Positions 11,078 through 22,713 of a stretch of DNA of 64,000 bases are shown here, one piece after another. A model generated the notes under the pieces. The model was not told the DNA's origin. It ran no database searches and saw only the letters and a list, made by a program, of their open reading frames with translations. Position numbers and translations under genes: made by a program. This DNA is from Tetradesmus obliquus (lineage: Eukaryota > Chlorophyta > Chlorophyceae > Sphaeropleales > Scenedesmaceae): positions 608,501 to 672,500 of the forward strand of contig CP126205.1 of NCBI GenBank assembly GCA_030272155.1. The letters are read 5' to 3'. The first letter of the stretch is position 1, and each line of letters begins with the position of its first letter.

Positions 11078-13138
11078 ATGACGGACGGGCTAGGACTCCA
11101 ATTGCTTGTGCACTCGGCTGAGAAAGGACCAATGACGATGCTGGCACGGTTGAACGTATGTGGACGTTGCTGCATGTTCAACTCAACCAGGGAACAGCAA
11201 CAGCTGCAGCAAAAGCAGCACCACCTGGTGCATCGCAGCTGCAAAGGGGCTTGCAGGCACATGCTGCAGCACTGCACAACAACCTGACTATACACACAGG
11301 CTAGAACAGCAGGCCAACTACACCAAAACAGTTCTTCCAGTAATGTTTGTTGACCGCTGCAGGAGACGTTGCAGCAAGTCAAAGCAAGGGCATGTGCAGC
11401 TCATGGCCTGGACCCTGAGCATGTGTTGCTGTGGGACTTCTTCCTTGACAGCAAGTATGTGCTGCTGGAGGATCAGCTCTGCTGCACGCTAGGCGAGCTG
11501 CAGATGCAGGATGGGCAACCGCTACTGCTGGAGCAGAGGCAGGTGAGAGTTCGGGGAGAAGGCTGCTTGTACAGGTTGCATAGCAGGAGGAAATGCAAAG
11601 ATGGTTGAAGTAAGAAAATTATGAGCATGTGCACGCATGCAGAGGCTGAAGCACAGGTTTTGTCAGCAGGAGTCTTGCTGATGTTGCGGTGTCTTTGCTG
11701 GCAAGGGCTGCCTCATGTGGTGCTTGCACAGCAGTTGTGCTGCAGCTAGCGTCGGCCGTAGAACAAACCACACATGAATATGGTATTGCTCGCTCAAAGA
11801 CCACAGGCTCAAAGCCTCAGTTGTGTGGTTGGGTCATGGACATGCGGTGTTTCGCACCCGCAGACAGCACAGCAGGAACAAGGCAGGCCATGCAGCAGCA
11901 GCACCACCCTGCAGCTGGAGGTGCACTGCGCAGCAGCTGGCAGCAGCGCGCAACAACTGGACACCATAAGCATTGCAGCGCAGCCCTGGGTGAGCATATG
12001 CCACGCCAGCAGCTTCTGTCACATGATGGCATTTGCAAGCAACGCCTCTCTGTTCTTTTTTGTCTGCAGTCTGCCTGCAAGAGTTGCAGCAGCATTAGCT
12101 CACCAGTAGAAGTGTGTTGGTTGGCATCCCGCCATACTCACTCGCAACAATCGGTCCTGCGGCAACCCTGTTGTACCAGCAGCGGCGCAGCACACCCACA
12201 GCCCTTCCTGCAAGCACTTCTCGCTGCCATTTCCCTGCTGTGAAGCAGCGCACATGCGCAGCGTTTGGCGTTGACCCTCAGTCTGTGCTGCTGTGAAACT
12301 ATTTCCAAGCCTGCCGCTTCATGCTGCCTGCAGGAATTGCTGCAGGTCGTGAAGCAGCGTGCATGCGCAGCGTTTGGCGTTGATGCAGAAGTGGTGCTGC
12401 TGTGGGACTACTTTGAGGCCTGCCGCTTCATGCTGCTTGAAGACCAGCTGCAGCTCAGCCTGCAGCAGGCGCGGCTGGGCGATGGGCAGCACCTGCTGCT
12501 GGACCCTGTGCGGCAACAGGTGAGCGCCGTTGTGCTGCGCGGCATGTGCGCGACGTTGACAGGGCGAGGAGGCGCATGTACACATCCCAGCCGGCAGTGG
12601 AGTGCGGGCCATGCAGCGTGCATGACACTGCGTGTGGTGAGTGAACACTCTCATAAACTTCCAGTGCGCGCTGCATACAATGTACTGGCATCCCCCTTGC
12701 CCTGTGTTGCTGTGGCTGCAGGCGACTCGCGTACCACAGCTGCAGCAGCAGCAGCAGCAGGAGTCCAGGCAGCATGCCTGGGCTGGTCACCCTCAGCAAA
12801 ACCAGCAACAGCAGCAACAGCAGCAGTACGCAGAGCCTGCTGGTGCAGCTGCTGCAGCTGCAGGCCTGCCGCAGGACCGTGCGGCAGCAGAGGAGCTGCA
12901 GCAGCTGAAGAGCTGCGTGGTGTGCCTTGATGCGCCGCGCAGCGTGCTGCTGCTGCCCTGCAAGCACCTGGCACTGTGTGAGGCATGTGCGGCGCAGCTG
13001 CAGCAGCAGCGGCAGCAGCGTGGAGCTGCTGACAGTGCGCAGAGTGGCGCTGCTACTGAGCCTGGCAGTGCAGCTGTGCCGTGCCCTGTGTGCAGGGTGC
13101 CATCCACGCAGCACATCCATGGCGTGTTCTTCTCCTAG
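11078..13138 (+). CDS. Tandem ubiquitin-like / RING-finger protein
   Basis: Probable E3 ubiquitin ligase. Five exons, all in phase 0: 11078-11155, 11363-11542, 11864-11989, 12334-12519, 12722-13138; 328 residues. Residues ~1-86 and ~95-190 are two copies of one module, each with a strand such as LQLLVHSAEKG or LQLEVHCAAAG, then V-K-x-R-A-C-A-A-x-G-(L/V)-D, LLW-D-(F/Y)-F and a final DGQPLLLE or DGQHLLLD. The LLWDYF-then-LLED layout recalls the ubiquitin-like domains of USP-type deubiquitinases (inference). A Gln-rich linker follows, then a C-terminal C3HC4 RING: CVVCLDAPRS, PCKHLALCEAC and CPVC, like the RINGs of cIAP, MEX and plant LOG2/XBAT ligases. The gene lies between the two inverted dynamin paralogues. 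The ATG at 11078 was chosen because it begins the first module and runs to a GTATGT donor. Confidence 0.85.
12240..12333 (+). repeat. Decayed copy of the second UBL exon start
   Basis: This is a near copy, offset by exactly 109 bp, of the first ~90 bases of exon 12334-12519. An in-frame TGA at 12294-12296 replaces the Trp codon of the LLWDYF motif. It lies in the preceding intron and runs directly into the CAG acceptor of the intact exon. Confidence 0.88.
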
Positions 13139-13975
13139 CACTGCTACTGTTTACTGCCATCCCCAACTCGAGCCAGGCAGAACCCAACACGCAGCCCAGG
13201 GCCCCACCCCCACCCCCCTCCAGGCCACTGTTCCGCCTCCTCTATGCAGCTGAGCTCGGGTAAAGACCTCAGCGGGAGCAGATCACGCTCCAACTTCAGT
13301 CGCCTTGCCTCTCACATACAAGGTGCGCTGCCGACACGTGCATAGTTCTCTGGAATGAGCGAGCACAGGTGGCACCTGGTTGTGTGGAGCTTCACGCATT
13401 GCTTGCCATGCAATCCTTGACTTTTTTCACAAACATTGGTGGAAGTCTTGTCTGGTGCTAGTGCTGCTGCATGTTGTACAGGTCAGTCAATGCAATGCAA
13501 TCTGCACAAGAGTATGTTGTGCTGTAGCTTAGTCGAGTCAGCAGCGCTCTCATGCATGATCGGCAGCGCCACTTCCCTGTGTGCTGCCCAGCACCCGTCA
13601 ACAAAGCACTCTGCTTGTGCTGCTACTGTCCATCTCGCAGGCCTGAAGTTGACAGCCCAAATGAGACCACCTTGTGATGCGCTTGCCTGCAGCGTGACAT
13701 CTGTGGCAGCTGGTGGCTTTTCAGGTATCATTACCATGGACACCACGTGTGAAGGAAGGCTTATCCGCGATCGCTTGTCTGCGTCAACAAGGGCATCAGG
13801 GATTTTCAACCGCAGCATGCAACACAGACGTATATCTCACCGAGACAGACGTATGTCTTGCTGACTCAGTCACAGAAGTTTCACCCAGTGTGAACCGACT
13901 TTAGGGTGCTGTTGAGGCAGCAGCCCCATCCGCTGGAAGTCAATCTGACACACAAAGCAGCACACAGGATTAAAA
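13139..13975. other. Spacer between UBL-RING and DRP-B
   Basis: Probably holds the UBL-RING 3' UTR and the DRP-B 5' region. On the minus strand 13483-13818 has an ATG-initiated frame of 111 codons, free of simple repeats (contains SMVMIPEKPPAATDV and GGLIWAVNFRPARW). It matches no family I recognise and has no evident partner exon, so I do not call it a gene. Confidence 0.4.
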
Positions 13976-14047
13976 ATGGAGGACGCTGAGAACTGTGCGG
14001 AAACCTTCAAAAAGACCGCGTACAAGGAGAAGGCAAGGAAGCTGATC

Positions 14048-14938
14048 CATCCACTATCCACTATCCATTACTAGAAAGAAATACGGTCAGTCCGTCAGTC
14101 CGTCAGTCAGAAGCCTGGCTTAGGACCTGGCCCTTGAACCCCAGGGCGATCCGAAAAAGTGCAGAGGACGCAAACGAAGGCGCGAGAGCAACAGATAAAA
14201 GTTAGTGTAGACATGTGAAGTCGTTTCGAAGCCGTGGGCTGGGTGCAGCGGTGTTCTGTTGCTGGGGTGCTATGCAAAACATCACGGGCTACAGCAGAAA
14301 CAGCAGGCAGTGAAGCAACAATATCTGAAAAGCGATGGCGTGAGAATATTACTTTCAGCGAAAAGCGAACGGGATAGGGATGATCATGGGTGGCTGCTAA
14401 GATTGCAGGTGTTGCAGTTGCTGCCTTGAGGACAGCACCAGCAAGCACGGGTGCCTCCCATCCTTACTAGATAGGAGTGACGTAGTCACGGGAAACTGCT
14501 AGTCCACTACTAGAAAAAAAAACTGTCCGTCAGTCCGTCAGTCAGAAGCCTGGCTTAGGACCTGGCCGTTGAACCCCAGGGCGATCGGAGAATGTGCAGA
14601 GGAAGCAAACGAGAGTGCGAGAGCAACAGATAAAAGTTAGTGTAGACATGTGAAGTCGTTTCGAAGCCGTGGGCTGGGTGCAGCGGTGTTCTGTTGCGGG
14701 TGCTACTGCAAAACATCACGGGCTACAGCAGGAACAGCAGGCAGTGAAGCAACGATATCTGGGAAGCGATGGCGTGAGAATATTACTTTCAGCGAAAGGC
14801 GAACGGGATAGGGATGATCATGGGTGGCTGCTAAGATTGCAGGTGTTGCAGTTGCTGCCTTGAGGACAGCACCAGCAAGCACGGGTGCCTCCCATCCTTA
14901 CTAGATAGGAGTGACGTAGTCACGGGAAACTGCTAGTC
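14048..14938. mobile_element. 891-bp insertion made of two 435-bp direct repeats
   Basis: Two copies of one unit, about 95% alike by eye, start near 14070 and 14505; the AAGCCTGGCT word recurs at 14111 and 14546, a 435-bp period. Each begins with ACTAGAAA and GTCAGTCC-type short repeats and ends with a GTGACGTAGTCAC hairpin-like motif and GGGAAACTGCTAGTC. Removing 14048-14938 restores the DRP exon exactly (Lys-Leu-Ile then Asp-Leu-Asn-Asn-Gln-Leu, nine residues as in DRP-A). No terminal inverted repeat is clear; GATC is present at both edges. The minus strand of copy 1 has a 113-codon frame (14107-14448) of unknown meaning; copy 2 differs by small indels. Nothing like it occurs elsewhere in the window. 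Class of element unknown. Confidence 0.65.
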
Positions 14939-17176
14939 GATCTGAACAACCAGCTGCGTGATGCTGGGGCACAATTCGAACTGGAACTGCCTTGCATGGT
15001 GGTGTGCGGCAACCAGTCTGCAGGTTGGCTACAGCAGGGCTTAGGGTTTTGTCAGCAAGTGGTAGCCGATGTCTGCAACAGTGCCTCGTGTTGGCTATTG
15101 AGGCACTGTGCTGGTCTGCCTTGCCCTAAGAGATACGGCACCAGCACATCCGCGCAACGCACCAATCACCTGCCTTGCAGGCAAGTCATCCCTACTGGAG
15201 CGGCTGTGTGGTGTGAGGCTGCCGCGAGCTGCAGGCACCTGCACCAAGTGCAGCCAAGTGCCCCACTGAGGTAAGGGGGATAGTTGGAGAGCGCTCAGTA
15301 GCATGAGGGGCGGCGGCGATGTACTGGCCATTGTCGACACACCCACATGCTACGTAGAAAGCGCCGTTCTAATGGGGCGCGGGGCCGATAAAGTTGATGC
15401 TATGGCTTGATGGGTACTATGATGATGATGACGTGAAAAGCGTGCATACATACACAAGCTGCTGTTGCTTGACGCATGTGGTCCCCCCACGTGGCGTGGT
15501 CTAACTGCAGCTTCTGTCACGCCCTGCAGTACGCAGCGCAGCAGCTGCAGCAGCAGCTGGCAGGATGTCTGCAACAGCCATGACTGCAGGGTAGCAGGTG
15601 TTGGCTGTGCCAGCTGCTGCTGCTGATCCTTATGCTGCTGGTGATGCTGTTGCTGCTGCCGCTGCTGCTGCCGCTGCCACTGCTGTTGCTGCCTTTTCCC
15701 AATCTCGCTGCAGGTGCGGCTGTCGACAGCACCCCCTACTGTTGCGGGCGCCAGCTGGTACTGCCCGTTCAAGCTGCGCCGCGAGTACAGCAAGGACAAC
15801 AAGCAGCTGGAGACAGCGCCAAAAGAGCTGGCCTTCAAAGCCCTGAACCAGGACCAGAAGGACCAGCTGCACCACTACATCGCAGCAACACAGCGTGCAC
15901 TGCTCAACCCCAGTGATCCCCTGGAGACCTACGTGGGCACTGCTGACAGGGCAGCACGGGTGGCAGCAGCAGATGCAGACAGCAGCCCCACAGCATCAAC
16001 GGATGGTGTGACTGGCAGCACTTTCACATACAGTATGGCAGCTTGGGTGGGAGTTGGCGAGCTGCAGTTCACGGGCAACGTGGTGGTGCTGGAGATCACA
16101 GGTGCGCGCAAGCTGGTACATGTGTGTGAGGGCATGTAGCAATAGACTGTCGCTGCACAACAAGCGCTTGATTAACCGTATGCTTCTGGCTTGTCATGGT
16201 ATACATAGCAAAGATGTGCCAGCCATATTAGGCTCAGCAGCAGCTGCCTTAAACGGCGGCAAGCGGTGTTCACCAGGTGCTACGCTGCTGCTGCTGCTGT
16301 TGCTGCTGCTGACTACCAGAGCTCAGCAGACCAACACTCGCTGCTGACACCTCCCCCAACGCTACTGGCATGCCTTGTTGCTGCTGCTGCTTGATTTGTG
16401 CCGCCGCCAGGTGCTGATGTGGACTTGGCACTGATTGATCTGCCCGGCATCATCCAGACGGAGCCGGCCGACAACGGCAGCAACGTGGAGCTGGTGCAGG
16501 CGCTGGTGCGGCGCTACATATCCAACAGCCGCTTCATCATCGTGGCAATTATCACCTGCAAGGACGACATCGACAACCAGGTGCGGTAACATTGCACTAG
16601 GCCCTTACCAGGCCTGTCTTGGGGTGGTTGGCGCGTATTTTTGTGATGGTTGCTGTGTGGTGTGTTGCTCTGCTGAGGTGTTGTTTTGATGTGGCCGCCA
16701 ACACTTGCAAACACAACAACAACGACCAGGTGTGGTTTGTTTGTGTGTTTGTGGCAATCAGGCTGCATTGTTGGGAGCCATGCACGGCCTTCAACCCCTT
16801 GGCCGCCTTGCCTGCCCTGCCTGCCTCCTTACGCGCAGCGCTGCTCGTCTTTCTGCAGCTGGTGGTGCAGCTGTGCGTGACGAGGGCGCAGAAGAGCTGC
16901 CCTAGTGCTCCTTTGTAAGCTTTCAGACTTTCCCACGCAGCTTCAACCATGGGGTTTTGAACGTCAGCTGCAGTGCAGTTGTCTACCCATGCCTAGTGAC
17001 CCACCCTTATCCTCTTCATCATCAACAACTCCTGCCCTGCCTGTCCTGCCGCATATCTTGTTTGCGCCACATATTCTGCAGCTGGTGGTGCAGCTGGCGC
17101 GTGAGGCAGACAAGGAGGGGCGGCGCACCATCGGCGTGCTCACCAAGGCCGACATGATCGAGCTCGGCACGCACGA

Positions 17177-17535
17177 CACCTGGCTGCCTGTGCTGCAGGT
17201 GAGGGTGGGGGTGGGGGTGGGGGTGGGAAAGGACACTGCACCTGCCCGTGCTGCATGTGTGTGGTCGAGGTGGCGTCAGGAAGGGCACCTGGCTGCCTGT
17301 GCTGCAGGTGAGGGTGGGGGTGGGGGTGGGGGTGGGAAAGGACACTGCACCTGCCCGTGCTGCATGTGCGTGGTCGAGGTGGCGTCAGGAAGGGCACCTG
17401 GCTGCCTGTGCTGCAGGTGAGGGTGGGGGTGGGGGTGGGGGTGGGAAGGGACACTGCACCTGCCGGTGCTGCATGTGCGTGGTCGAGGTGGCGTCAGGAA
17501 GGGCACCTGGCTGCCTGTGCTGCAGGTGAGGATGC
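17177..17535 (+). repeat. 109-bp tandem array at the DRP-B G4-exon donor
   Basis: Units start at 17177, 17286, 17395 and 17504 (last one partial), nearly identical. Each contains the exon end coding for Trp-Leu-Pro-Val-Leu-Gln, the donor GTGAGG (17199, 17308, 17417, 17526) and, in the first three, a run of GGGGGT repeats that could form a G-quadruplex. Only the first is joined to the rest of the exon. Confidence 0.92.
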
Positions 17536-19363
17536 GGATGTTGTGGGGATGGTTTGGCGGGCACGATGCGTCTATTCACATAACATGCACCTGTCACACG
17601 ACACAGTGTGGCCAGTGTGGCCTGCAGCACCCTGCACAGTCCGAGCACATGCCATGCCCCATGGTCACCCTTTAGTTGCAGCATGCTGTGACAAGGCGGC
17701 ACCCACCCCTCATGGCTACAATGAAAGTGCTTCAGCATATGCTGTCAGGCTGTGACAACAAGCTGGACAAGGCATGGTCTTGGGGTCATGTGCTGCTGCT
17801 GCCGCCGCAGGGTGAGAGCTACCTGCTGCGTCTGCGTTACTACGTGGTCGTCAACCCCTCACCGAAGGACATCAGCAACAACATGAGTGCAGCAGAAGCT
17901 GCCGATAAGGAGGCACATTTTTTCGACAGTGACGCATTCTTCAGCAGTGACTCACGGCTGAAAACGACAGTGCGGGAGCGCTTTGGTGTGGGTGCGCTGC
18001 GGCAGCAGCTGAGCAGGCAGCTGGTGGCGCTGACTCAGCGCGAGCTGCCAGGCATGAAGCATGCGCTGGAGCAGGGGCTGGCACAGGTGAGGCAACATGT
18101 CACGACACTGCAATGATGCTGTCTGTTTCAACACTGTCGAGGGCAATGTGCAGAAAGGTACCGCCAGCTGACTCACCTGGATACGTGGCAGCACACCAGC
18201 TGAAGCACACCGCAGGGGCAGCACCTCCTGCTGGATCTCAAAGTTGTCTCTTTCAACGTGTTTTGGCCGCCACATGGCTGCTGCTGCCGCTGCGCTCTGC
18301 GTCCCTGACTTGTGTGGCCCTGCTGCTCTCGCTGCTTGCTGGCACTGCTTCTCACTCAACCTGCTGCTGCTGGTTACAACTTGCGCCTTGCGTTGGACCG
18401 CTATAGCTCAATGCGCAGCAGCAGCAGCTGCTGCCGCCTCCCTCCGCTAACGCGAGCGAGGAGCTGTTCAGGCGGCTACGTGCCCTCAGCGACTCGGTGC
18501 AGGGCGCGGTGGCGGGCAGGGACGATGACGTGGCGTTCTTCAGGGCGGCAGACACCCACTACAGTGCATTCAAATCAGCTGTGATGCGGGCACGGCCCCA
18601 GGTGCAGCTGCCAGGCAAGCATGGCAGCAGTGCAGCCCAAGAGGATGACAGTGAGGATGACAGTGAGGTGAGGTAAACCAGATTTTTGGCTTTGGGGACG
18701 TGGATCAAGAGCTCAGAAGAGGCTGAGGAGCCTGGCAGCAGCAGGGAGGAGCAGCATGAGGACTCTCTGGAGTTCTGGCTGCGTCCCGAGCACGCTGCAG
18801 CAGCGGCAGCTGCTGATGCCCCGATCACGCTGGACAGGGTGCGTGAGCTGGCCCAAAAGTACCGCAGAGACGAGCTGCCAAAGTTCCTCCCCTACAAAGT
18901 GGTTCAGGCGCTGGTGCAGCCCCTGAAGGGCCGCTGGGATGCTGCGGCACAGACCTGCCTGCGTGACGTGGCAAAGGAGCTGCAGGAGCTGACTGGGCGG
19001 CTGGTGCAGCAGCACTTTGGGCAGTTTGCAAGGGCTGAGGCACACATCAGGTGGGTGGCGGCAGAGGGCCAGCACGCATGTGTGTGCTGTTGTTACGTCA
19101 GGTGTCTCTAATGATGATGATGAGCTGTTGTTTGATGTTTACTCTCCCCCTGAGCCTCTCGTTGGCTCCTGCTTGGGGTTCCCGCTCCTTGTTGAGTGGA
19201 GCATGTAACATAACGTAACATAATGTATTCCTGGCAGCATGGTGATGTGACGTGGCTTGTTGCTGTCCCGGTGCTGACAGGAAAAGGTAGCGGGTCAAGA
19301 TTAACTGGTGCTCATGAATGCTGTAGCCTTGTGAGTATGGCTGTGGTTGTGATGCTGCAGCTG

Positions 19364-19369
<6 letters not shown>

Positions 19370-19426
<57 letters not shown>
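19370..19426 (+). repeat. (CTG)n tract forming a splice acceptor
   Basis: About 19 CTG units run straight into the CAG acceptor of the DRP-B exon at 19430, replacing an ordinary pyrimidine tract. The DRP-A counterpart at 5044-5070 shows the same arrangement. Confidence 0.9.
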
Positions 19427-19427
<1 letters not shown>

Positions 19428-20575
19428 AGGGGCCTGCTGTACGAGGTGTTGCAGGCACTGAAGCAGGACACCCTGCAGCGCGTGGATCACCTCATGGCCA
19501 TGGAGCGTGAAGATACATGGACACAGGTGGGAACCTGTAGCCCTGCCTGTTGCAGGATAGTGCTTCAAGCTGAATCGCAGCCGCCGTGTCTGCAGGCACT
19601 TCATGAACAAGTCCCCATGCAGCATGGCCCAGGCATGTATTGCATATGCTATGCAAGATGTGGGCACTGATCTCGAACTGGATGTGTATAAGCACATGGT
19701 CCCGCAAGCAGACTGTTGTCTGTGCTTGCATGGATACCGGTTGTTATTCCCGTGCTGGTGTCATGCTGCCCTGCAGAACGATCGCTACTTCACAGACAGC
19801 ATGCAGCGCTTCCTGGACATGCTCACAGAGCGCATGTACGGCGATAGCAGCGACACGGACAACACCAATTAACAGCAACACCTGAAACAGGCGCTGGTCT
19901 ACTTGGCGGCAGCCGGCAGCAGCATCACCATGGAGGAGCTGGAGCTGCTTCTAGCTCAGAAGAAGCAGGTGCGACGACACAGTCGGCTGGGTTGGATGGG
20001 TCAGTAGCTGCCGCTCAGTTGCGTAAGCCACACCAATCTGTTACAATCATACAAGTCCTACGCATTAGAAGCAGGCAAGCCTGCTGCAGCCCATGCTCTT
20101 CCCTGCTGAATTTCAAGGACGACGAGAACATGCCTGTATAGGCCTAAGAGTGCACTCACCAGCCTACACACACGCCTGCAATACCCACCTTTCAAACATC
20201 CTGCAGAAGTCAGAAGGACAGGAGGGCTTGCTACGGATGATTGCTGGCACGCTGGCCTACTTCAAAGTGGCCAGCAAGCGTGTGATCGACGAAGTCCCGC
20301 TGCACCTGAAGCACTTCCTGTTGCGGCGCTACTGCAAGGAGCTGGACGAGCTGCTGGTCAAGCGCGCAGCAGCGGCCTCAACACATGGAGTAGCTGATGG
20401 CACGGCACTTGAGGAAGCTGCAGCAGCAGGCGAGGATGAAGTTGGAGAGGCTCCGCAGCAGCCCACAGCAGAGCAGCTGATGGCTGAGGACGCCTCCACT
20501 GCTGAACTGCGTGCGCACCTGCAGCGGCAGCTGAAGCAGCTGCAGAAAGTAAGGAAAATCCTTGAGAGTTTCTAG

Positions 20576-21959
20576 GTTGTTGGACTGTTGGGTCATTGAA
20601 CCTCAACGGCCTGCATGTAGTCTGTGATTGGCAGCTCTCTGCTGTGTCCTGCTCTGTGGACACTGAACCCTGAGCGACCACATGCCCTGCTTCATCGCCA
20701 GCACGCTCGCAGCATAACTCAGTTGGATAGGTTGACCAAAGTTACAGCTGTCTGGGGAACGTCCTTATCGTTTCCTGTCTGGCTGTCTTTCTGTGGAAAA
20801 GTGCAAAGTTCTGCACCCAACCCCTACATGCGCGTTGTCAGCGTCTGCGGTCATGAGCTTGAATACTTTGTGCTTACATCAGTACAAATATCTGTGATAA
20901 AGACTGAGGGTCTGCTGGGTTTTTGTCTGCATTTCTTCTGTTTGAGTGGAGCTTGGCCAGAAACGGTTTCTCATGCCAGGCTGGAATGTGTGAGTACATG
21001 CTGTTACCACAGCTGTGCTGCATCGCCTGCATCTGCATGTCCCTGGTTGGTGTGGCTCTGTGCCTATTTGCATGCTTGACTGTGGCTTTTCCTAGCGTTG
21101 TATGTTGGTTGTTTTGTGATAGTTTTTTTGTGTGATGGCGAGAGAAAAATATCTTTTGGGTGGGGGTGAATTGCTAGGCTACTAGTGTGTGACACAAAGC
21201 GCTGACAGAAAGACTTCACTGTTGGTTGTTTTGTGACTGTGAGCTTCGGGACGTGAAGTGATACAGCCACATCTTGCATTGAGTTCTGAGTTCAGGATGG
21301 AATGATGTCAAAGAGTCAGCCCAGAGCTCCTGTGTTTATGCTTGCTGTATCAAAGAGTCAGCCTGAGGCACTACGCTACTGGATACCGTTATAACAGTGT
21401 TGCACTGCGTTGGCGTAATGGTCACAGGCAGGTTACAATGCTGTGAGTCGGCAGCAATGTAATAGGACGAAAAAGTGTATTGCAACACCTTGAAGCGTGT
21501 GCAGACGATGTGGTCGCACAATGCCACAAGGTAAGCAAACACAGTGCTACCTGCATGATTTTCCCAGGTGGTGTGGCTGGGCACATCTTAGGAGCAATAC
21601 AATGGTTTAATGTGTAACATACATCTTGGCATCAGCTCAGCTAGTTTCCTCACCAAGCCAGCAACAAGTACACACCTATAATAGGCGCTGCTGCACTTGC
21701 AGGGTATGTGAAGCTCAGGGTGAACGGCCCAGCCATGCTTAGCATACGATGTGTTTCTGCTTGCCTGGCAGCCGCAACAACAGTGAACGCCTTATATGAG
21801 GCCAATGCATAGGAGGTCGCACGTTGGTTACAAGTAACTGGCGGTTGATCTGATCATTGACCCAGGTCCAAGCTGCAAGCCAGCTACTTGGGCTTGCCAG
21901 CCTCTCCAGCGCCCTGCTGCTGCTGCTCCAGCTGCTGCTGCTGCTGCAGCTGCTACTGC
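20576..21959. other. Intergenic, no gene recognised
   Basis: This holds the 3' side of DRP-B and lies beyond the 3' end of the minus-strand membrane-protein gene. It is lower in triplet repeats than its surroundings. No convincing coding frame was found. Confidence 0.5.
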
Positions 21960-22128
21960 TGCAGCTGCTGTTGCTGCTGCTGCCGCTGACCAGGCACAGC
22001 CAGCCCAGTATACAGCAGCAGCAGTCCATTCAGCGCCAAGCTGGCAGCCCAAGTGGCAGCCAAGTTGCCGCCAGTGGCAACAAAGCTGCCATTGGCAAGC
22101 ATGATGCGCACCAGCTCCTTCGCTGAGC
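21960..22128 (-). repeat. Second copy of the membrane-protein gene 3' end
   Basis: This repeats, at roughly 90% identity by eye, the last ~165 bp of the coding region at 22184-22350. It again encodes VATGGNLAATWAASLALNG, LLLLY, a Pro-Gly-Gln-Arg-polyGln tail and a stop. It lies just beyond the intact stop codon. Confidence 0.85.
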
Positions 22129-22183
22129 TGCAAGCTAGCTACTTGGATCTGCTGGCTTCTCCAGCGCCCTGCTGCTGCTGCTG

Positions 22184-22603
22184 CTACTGCTGCTGCTGCT
22201 GCCGCTGCCCAGGCGCAGCCAGCCCACCATATAGCAGCAGCAGTCCATTCAGCGCCAAGCTAGCAGCCCAAGTGGCAGCCAAGTTGCCGCCAGTGGCAAC
22301 AAAGCCCACATTCGCCAGCATGATGCGAGCCAACTCCTTTGAAAAAGTGAGGCCGTATGCAATGCGGGATGGCGCGCTGCCCACACTCTCCTCTGTCACT
22401 TTGAACAGCCTGTACTCAAGCACAAGTGGGTCTAGCTTATCGTCATCACTGTCACTTTCACTGTCACTAGCATTGTGTGACTGGGGTTCTGCAGCAGCTG
22501 ATTGGTGTTGCTGCTGTTTGCTGCTGTCCTGTGCCTCTCCCAGCAGTGCTGCTAGCGTCGCCTGCTGCCGGTCACCAGCTGCAGCTGCACTAGCTGCAGC
22601 TTC

Positions 22604-22636
<33 letters not shown>

Positions 22637-22659
22637 TTCTGCATCTGCCTGGCTATTCT

Positions 22660-22713
<54 letters not shown>

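Larger units (their letters stand above)
13976..20575 (+). pseudogene. Dynamin-related DRP-B, inverted paralogue of DRP-A, disrupted
   Basis: Homologous to DRP-A exon by exon with the same intron phases: 13976-14047 + 14939-15023, 15181-15270, 15714-16101, 16411-16580, 17082-17198, 17811-18086, 18407-19050, 19430-19526, 19777-19968, 20207-20575. G1 GNQSAGKSS, G3 IDLPGIIQTE, G4 GVLTKADMIE and the GED (KRVIDEVPLHLKHFLLRRY) are preserved. Lesions: an 891-bp insertion in exon 1 that brings a stop at 14072; exon 2 is 90 nt instead of 80 through a 10-bp near-duplication, shifting the frame after CTKC; an in-frame TAA at 18674-18676, unless a ~69-nt intron 18673-18741 is spliced; and an in-frame TAA at 19870-19872 with homology continuing after it. 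Several independent lesions argue for a pseudogene. Exon 17811-18086 has the intact frame that DRP-A lacks. Assembly error is the alternative. Confidence 0.8.

Noticed and set aside
14107..14448. 113-codon frame on the minus strand of the 435-bp unit
   Set aside because: The second copy of the unit has small indels in the same region, so the frame is not conserved; kept only as a note under the insertion.
17177..17535. CRISPR-like appearance of regularly spaced repeats
   Set aside because: The repeats are full 109-bp exon-end/intron units without unique spacers, in a eukaryotic gene; no cas genes are present.
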